Of a stretch of 64,000 nucleotides of DNA, positions 57,765 through 64,000 are shown piece after piece. This stretch comes from Selaginella moellendorffii. Lineage: Eukaryota; Streptophyta; Lycopodiopsida; Selaginellales; Selaginellaceae. The stretch is taken from the NCBI RefSeq assembly GCF_000143415.4, contig NW_003314314.1, positions 1,237,443 through 1,301,442 of the forward strand, written 5' to 3'. Below the pieces are notes generated by a model. It was not told where the DNA came from and did not search any database. It was given only the letters and a program-made list of their open reading frames with translations. Position numbers and translations under genes: made by a program. How positions within the stretch are numbered: position 1 is the stretch's first letter; every line of letters begins with the position of its first letter.

Positions 57765-57789
57765 AAGGGTCAAAACCACGTGCGCTACA

Positions 57790-60700
57790 TTTGGTATCAG
57801 AGGAGGACTCTCAGCGAGTACTATACAATGAGATTGGGCAACTAGTCTCGTTGCATACGCAGAGATGAATACGATGATCCGAGTGGGTACACGTTTGGGT
57901 GCAAAGGCTTCGCAATCGTTCCTTGGGTATGGATTGGTTACCTTGTTGTACCTTATGATGTGAGCTTGAGCTTGGGCTCATAAGAGGGAATAAGTTGTTC
58001 CAATTTGCACGAGTTTGCGCTTGGGCTCATGAGTGAGGCGCATTAGCAACTCGAGGATATGCTTTGAGTTGGCAGGATTAATGTTAGCCTATCGATGGTT
58101 CCATGAGTTGTTCCTTGTACCGTAAGTGAAAGCAAACTTTCCCTGGGTTTGCTATGAGTAGCAAATAGGCTGGTCCGTAGCTGTTTAGCACGGCACTAGT
58201 GGATCCTTCCTAGGCATGGTTACAAGTGGATCAGTCAAGACTGTAGGGATTAGTCTATTGGTTCAAGTAATCATTGTCATGCTCTCTCATAAACTTTTCT
58301 TGGATTGGACTGAAGGCAGTGCGAAAGCAAGCTTGAGGTGTAGTCAAAAGATAAGACCGAAAAGAGAGTCGTCGGGGACGAAGGATCAAACACGTAAATC
58401 ATCTTCTCTTCTTGGAGAGATGATTTGCAACGAGGGGTGACTCATTGCTCGTGTTCATATCATGCAATCAAGAGTCCCTATCTTGATGCATGTTGGAGAT
58501 GATGGTCTTACAAATGGTGAGTTGTGGGATGGATAGCGGTGAAGCGCTATACCATTTTGTCTAGGCTTGCTATAGGAAGACTTGGGTTGCAATGCTCAAT
58601 TCTTTTCTGGGGAACCTTGCTATTGCTCCTTGAGTAGCTTGGTGTTGGATAAGTTTTGAGTTTGGTCGGAAAGAGAGTGGCATGAGCTTGTCTGTGTTGT
58701 GAACAAAAGTTAGTGGTGTTGGGTGTTGTAAATCTCTATCAGTAGAGTGTGGCATTTATGTTGCATTTTGTCGAATTGAGTTGGCACTTGATACTCACAT
58801 AAACCTTTGAAGTAATGACATTGGCATTGCTAGTGGTGTTGCTCAATTGATGATCAAGTCATTGTAATTTCTATATCATATCCATGTGATAATGAGCAAT
58901 GTGTTTACGAAGTTGCTTAGTTAAGCGATGATCAACCCCAAAGTGGTTGATGGTGAAGCTAGTCTACTTGCATAAAGTAGCATTGTAATAGCTTTGACTG
59001 GATTCTCGTTGGTGGTCCATTATGCTAAGCTTAAGTTGGTTCCTTGTTTCCTTGAGTTTGCCCACTAAGGTGTTGGAAAGGGTTGTAGCATTCATTTGCT
59101 ATAGCTCATTAGTTGATCCGTTAACACTTGGAGTAGATTATTGAATGGAGAAGGTGTGTAGTTGAGGCATTGACATCGCTAACACTTGTGTTAGTGGAAG
59201 TGGCATTGTTATTTCAAGTGATGAGGATTTTCCTTAGAGCTTGATTTTCTATGTCATTTTTCTTGTTAGTGTTTTAGCTTCACATTGGATCTTGAAGGTG
59301 GTTGAAGAAGAGTGTTAATGCAATGTGGATATCCGAAGATGTGGTCTTTGTGATCAAGCTTTGGATGTTCCATTTTGCATTTTACGGATGTTGGTGTTGG
59401 ATGTCGAAAAAATGGGTAGAAAGATGTTCAAGACTTAAGCATACTATGGGTCATGAGAATTTGTGTTGAGGTGAACCTATGTGAAGTTGTTAGTAGGAGG
59501 AAGTTGGTTGAGTCTTGAAAGTTTGTATCCCTGGACTGAGAGTCATTCTTTCTCTAGGATGGAAAATTTTCCACAAATTTTCTTAGACTTTTCCAATGGC
59601 TGATCTGTTATCACTTTGTTCAAAAACCATTCCGTTTTCGTAAGCCAGTACAAACTAGTGAAGGGGTTGGAGTTGACTTCGGTTGGCTTAGATCTTAGTA
59701 GGTAGTTTGTATGATGCAGCCCGAAAGGGATGCTAACTTTTGGGGCTAAGGCAATTGAGCTGGATAGAGTCTGGAGTTAGTGTAGAAAAGTGGCCGTTGC
59801 ACTTTTCTGGAAAGGTGACCCTTGTGCCTTTCTTTTATAGCGTTATGCTTAGTGGCAAGTTGCACTTTGCATTTCGTTAGACTCTATGAGAGTAGTGAGC
59901 TCTCACTGATCTTGACTTGGTCTTGGTGGCCCTGCACTTTGGCTGAGGATGGTGATGTTCAACTTAGTTGTTTGAGTTTGAGATGTTGGTACCCGTACTG
60001 TAGCTTTGTCTATGAGGAGGTTGTGTACCGATATGAGTCCATCTTATGGTCTTCACTTTAGTTTCGACTAAGTGTTGATCATGCTTAGCTAGCCTCTTCA
60101 AGGCATGCTCAGAGCTGTTGGCTAAATGCATTGGTGAGTTTATCGCAGTTGAGTTGGATTCGAGTGGTTATTTAGTTCGTGCTTGTCCATGAACCTTTAT
60201 CTCATATCTGGTGTATTACGTTCATGTTGGACAAGTGTATGACTCGATGACGTGAGTTTAGTGTTTGGGTCTTGTGAAGGCAAGTTGAATAGTGATTGTT
60301 GGTTGCTTTGCGACTAGTGATTGCTTGTAGACTTCGTCAAAGACCTCTGATACTTGCTTCACTCGATAAAGATTTATCAGTGATAGGCTTGCTTTACCGG
60401 ATGGTGTTGCGGAGGATCGTGTCGTTAAACTTACATGGGTTTTCCATGTTGGCATGTCGACTCTACCTCTGTTGATATCATTTGGTTGCATTTAGTTCAT
60501 AGTGTTGGATTTCATGGAGTCTTGGACGTGGTGATTCACTCCTTGAGGAAGTGTTATCTGTAACTGAGTTTTGCTAAAGGATTGGTCTCGGATACTGAGT
60601 AAAGTATCTCCGACTTTGGTTAGCTTGGTTGCAAGAAAGTTTTGAGTGGTGATTCACTCTTGCTTTCTTTTAGCTTTGTTCTGATGTTGATGGCATTGAG

Positions 60701-62759
60701 GTGATGCCTTGTCATTGATATTATTGATGTTGAGATTCAGGTGAGATGATATATCTATCCTTAGGATTGATATTGAGTTTCATTGCTCTCGATGAAGATA
60801 GTGTTGATAATTTGGCTATAGCTTTGTGTTATTAGCATTCGTGCATTTGCTAGTTAGCAACTGTGTTGACGTTCAAATGAACTGAGTGGCAAGTTTGAGT
60901 TAGTTGTGTTCTAGACGAGATTATTTAGTAGAGGGTTGAGCTTCGGCTTTTCCTTGAAAAGTGATTCAGTCATGGACTATGCTAGCTTTACGAGATGAAG
61001 AGTTAGTGATTGATATTAAAGATGTTGATCCCTTGTTGGGTTTGCATTGGGATATAACAATCATTGATGATTCTTTTTGTGCTTGTTATGACGTGAGTTA
61101 CGTCTTGCTATAGATGGATTCATGGAGGATCGTTTGGTGATCACTTGTTGAGCATAGCTTCGTTATGCTAGCTTTTGGATTGATGCAAATATACTCTTCA
61201 TTAGCTTTAGCATTATGAAGTTTAGCTTATGGATGTGTTGAGGAGGATATTGTGGGTTGTACCATGATTTCTTCTTTAGCATTGAAGTTAGTTCATGTAA
61301 GACTTGTGATCATTATTAGACAAGACTTGGGTATAGACTTCTTCGAGCTTTTGGTTCTTTGAGTTTTATGCTCATTGTTCTATTTGTTAGAAGTTGTTAG
61401 GGAAGACATTTTGGCTTGTTAGCTTCGATGAAGTTAGTATTTGCATCTAACAATCATTGGTGATGATTGACTATCATCTAGGGTAGTTGATTATCCTTAT
61501 CACAAGTTTTGCTTGATTATTGTTGATATAGAATGATTTGCCATTCTACGGGATGGTGGATTCTTTCTTTGACAATGATTATGCATCTCTTTATTAATGG
61601 GATGATTGACAATCTTTCATGATAGTTGGTTGTTCTCTTTGATGGCTTTTGGCTTTTCGCAATACCACATGTTCTTTGTGGTTTGCTCTGGATTGGTCTC
61701 TTGGGTTTAAGACATCAATAGGATGTTCCTGACACTTGCTTAGGCAACTTCAGTTCCTTAGTATTGTTGACCGGGATCTATTTAGATTGGCTTTTGCGAT
61801 AATTGGCATGAACGAGTGTTTGTTGGTTTTACCATATTCATTCTGTTTTATTGATCATTGTTTGAGTTAGTTCTGATAGATTGGGATGTTATTACCTTTG
61901 GGTGATACATTCGCGAGCATTGTGCTTGTTAGTCAATGATACTTTGTGTTCTTTGAGTTATCTCTAGTAAGTTGTTCGCTTACTGTCTACTATCTTCGGT
62001 AGTTAAGTTTCATCATCGAGTTTCCTTGATGATATACTTGCTATTGAATTTTGTTGGATAGTGCATTCTATGGTTTCCAATGATAGTGATCTTGGTGGTT
62101 ACTACTAGTTTATCGGATGATAACTTGTTTGGAATACTTTTGTGTTCTACTCTAAGATATAATCACTGATAATTAAGCTTCTAAGATATCATTGTCTATG
62201 ACTTTGATATTGTTCATCTATTGATCTTTGAGTTTGGGCCAGTAATAGGCAGACTGGCTTCGGCACTTCGTGTGCATGTTGAAATCTCTAGTCATGGGGT
62301 AGCTACTGTCGACTGGTCACATAACCCGCCTCTTTGTCGATGTTCCTTGTTCCGTTGAAAGGGCGTGACCGTGTAAACAACTCTAACTGCCTGTTTACAG
62401 TAGTCTATCTAAACCTTACCGACGGGTTTGGTTTCTTTGCTCAGGAGGGTTGGGGCCTCTGGCTTCTCTCTCTATGTCTCTGCGGGCAGGGCATATCACA
62501 CTTTTGTAAGCTGGGTGACACCCAGAGCAGCAAGGGTGGCTAACTCCGTTGGTCATTTCCTTGTCGGCGACGGCCGGAAGGTGTCTGAGCTGGTAGCGCA
62601 TCCGCGTTAGACAAAGAGGTTGCCCCCTAACTCATTTAAGTTGGTGCATTTCTCACATAGTGTGAGTACCGTGAACTTTTTCTGGAGTTGTTTCCTTGGC
62701 GGTATTCTAGACTCGAGTATGCATCGACGAGGACGTCGATCTTCCCTAGGGGGGGAGAG
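57790..62759 (+). other. Family A interior, non-coding
   Basis: No supportable reading frame across 4.97 kb. Same sequence in inverted direction at 11474-16468. Ends with a purine tract GGGGGGAGAG before the 3' LTR. Confidence 0.85.
57792..57803 (+). other. Primer binding site, tRNA-Met type
   Basis: TGGTATCAGAGG, two bases after the 5' LTR. Confidence 0.88.
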
Positions 62760-63904
62760 TGTCGCGAATGTGACTTTGGGTATCGAAAGTTACCTGTCGA
62801 CTAGTCCTTACGGACACTCTTACCTTACTGCCACGATGGCAGGAGGTCGGTATTGCTGGACCCATTATCAGTTCCCCACTTGAGCTAGTTGAGAAACTGG
62901 TCAATGACCGTGTACTTAGATCGGATAAACATAAGGTAGGAACCCTATGTGTTTCTTGCTGAGCATACTCGGCCTGGTTTGAGAAACTCCTGTCATTGGC
63001 TTGCACTTGCTAGTATCAAGAACCCCCGCGATATTGAGATTGGTCCCTCAATATCGCTAGATGATAGCTTACCGTGTCTGCCAAACACCCTCGCTATCAT
63101 GCCCTTTGTGTTAGTCTCGTTTCGGTCCCAAATGCTATTTATGGAAAGTGTCCAGATTTGCTCATTTGGCATATCTACGGAATGTAGAGATCGTCTTGAA
63201 CACAATGGTGTTCGTCCCGTGTCCAAATTCGCAATCTAGGGACATTCCATATTTAGTAAGTTTCGAGCTTGTCCCAAAGACTAACTCCTGATACTAAGGG
63301 AGGCTTGGGGTGAAAGCCCAAAGCGTGTGTTCCTCAAGGGGGGGGGGCTGTGGGGGGTTCCAAATGTATAGTAGGGATAGTGGGTAGGTCGGGCATGGCC
63401 GACCAACCTGAGGCATAGTCTAGCTCCCGCTTGCGTGCCTGTCCTTGTTCTGCGTCCAGCTTGGGTCTAAGCCCAAGTTCCATTCCATGCTAGTTGGTGG
63501 AGTACCCATGTCCTCGCGTTAGGCCACCGGTATGCCAAAATAGCGCCAGACTCCGTTTGGCTCCGTTTTGCGTGCTGGTCCTGGCATTGGGATGCTGGTT
63601 ACTCTAGGACTGTTCCAAGTCGCTCCGGGCCCCTGTCCCTTCGCTCCTTGGGCTTTACGCTTGGGAGTTGCTCCGTGGTTCGGTTCCGTCACTCCTTGGC
63701 TTCGTGCTTGGGAGTTTGGCACCGTTCCTTCGTTCAGTGGCCCAAGGCCCTGAACCTCGGGTTCCTATAGACACGTGGCATGGACACGTGGCATGTGACA
63801 CATGGCATCTGTCACGTGGCACAAAGAGGGTTTAGGTTCCGCTTCGTGGTGTTATCCTATGGTAAATCACCATAGGATAAAGGGTCAAAACCACGTGCGC
63901 TACA
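62760..63904 (+). repeat. 3' LTR of family A copy 3
   Basis: 1145 bp, nearly identical to the 5' LTR, followed by the second CAGAC. Hairpin at 63853-63879. Confidence 0.95.
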
Positions 63905-64000
63905 CAGACCCTGGGGGGTTTGGTGAGCTCCAAAAGAATAGTAGGGGGGAGGACTGCAGTGGAGCCAGTTTGGCCAGAAAAGGCCAGTTTGGCCTAGAAA
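63905..64000 (+). repeat. Family C LTR, continuation
   Basis: CAGACCCTGGGGGGTTTGG and following match the reverse complement of 30800-30895, directly continuing 56642 once the family A element and one CAGAC are removed. It runs off the window. Confidence 0.88.

Larger units (their letters stand above)
56643..57789 (+). repeat. 5' LTR of family A copy 3
   Basis: 1147 bp, TGTCGCGAATG to GTGCGCTACA. Contains a G13-type run (about 57221), four ACACGTGGCA-like motifs and the hairpin. Confidence 0.95.
56643..63904 (+). mobile_element. Family A LARD-like element, copy 3, complete and young
   Basis: 7,262 bp with LTRs 56643-57789 and 62760-63904 that differ at only a handful of sites plus a G-run length. 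CAGAC is duplicated at 56638-56642 and 63905-63909. A primer site TGGTATCAGAGG (57792-57803) and a purine tract (about 62748-62759) are present. The 4.97-kb interior has no frame above 80 codons and no gag, pol or env motif, so replication must rely on proteins from another element. It sits inside a family C LTR that sits inside a family B element. Confidence 0.95.

Noticed and set aside
62580-62650. tRNA-like D-arm (GAGCTGGTAGCGC) in the family A interior
   Set aside because: No matching T-arm with GGTTCGA, no cloverleaf, and it lies within a repeated element interior.

Overview
This window looks like nuclear DNA of a land plant: genes with many short introns sit inside a dense pile of nested LTR retrotransposons. 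About 12 kb (40.6-52.3 kb) carries three apparently real host genes. The rest is retrotransposon sequence, solo LTRs and decayed intergenic DNA. Introns that can be placed by splice signals plus reading frame are mostly about 46-82 bases. One gene resembles proteins of the axonemal dynein light-chain-domain type. Both points fit a seedless plant with motile sperm and compact genes, such as a Selaginella-like lycophyte; that is inference only.

Host gene island. On the minus strand, reading right to left, lie a P4-type ATPase (phospholipid flippase, ALA family, start 47896, stop 43871) and, about 200 bases further, a compact CLASP microtubule-associated protein (start 43666, stop 40581). On the plus strand, divergent from the flippase with about 244 bases between start codons, is a 12-exon coiled-coil protein gene (48141-52278). 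The short shared spacer contains ACGTC cores and an ACGCGT box.

Retroelement landscape. At least six LTR families can be told apart by their ends; names are local. Family A is a large element with roughly 1.15-kb LTRs and a 5-kb interior without coding sequence (LARD-like). It is present as one young copy with a target duplication (56643-63904), one tandem-type copy (10329-17332), one badly broken copy spread over 18.6-37.3 kb, and one solo LTR. Families B and C have LTRs that carry arrays of a GAGTCCGAGA-like repeat. Family D is Ty3/gypsy with 233-bp LTRs. Family F is a Tat/Athila-like Ty3/gypsy element on the minus strand (about 22.6-34.2 kb) that is itself full of insertions. A chromodomain Ty3/gypsy element lies at 4.9-9.3 kb. 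Two very small elements (TRIMs, 662 and 593 bp) have paired LTRs, a tRNA-Met-type primer binding site and target duplications. Four solo LTRs have 5-bp target duplications.

Layout: 0-1.2 kb end of a D-type element; 2.6-3.4 kb relic of an FCP1/SCP-like phosphatase gene; 4.9-9.3 kb chromodomain element holding a TRIM; 9.3-18.6 kb family A tandem copy and B/C fragments; 18.6-37.3 kb broken A copy holding solo B and the F element, which holds solo A, D/G composite and solo C; 37.3-40.5 kb relics; 40.6-52.3 kb host genes; 52.3-64 kb a B element broken by a TRIM and by a C element, which is in turn broken by the intact family A element.

The most unusual signal is in family A. All six LTR copies keep a perfect 11-bp-stem hairpin close to the LTR end, next to an array of ACACGTGGC (G-box/ABRE-like) motifs, although the element encodes no visible protein.
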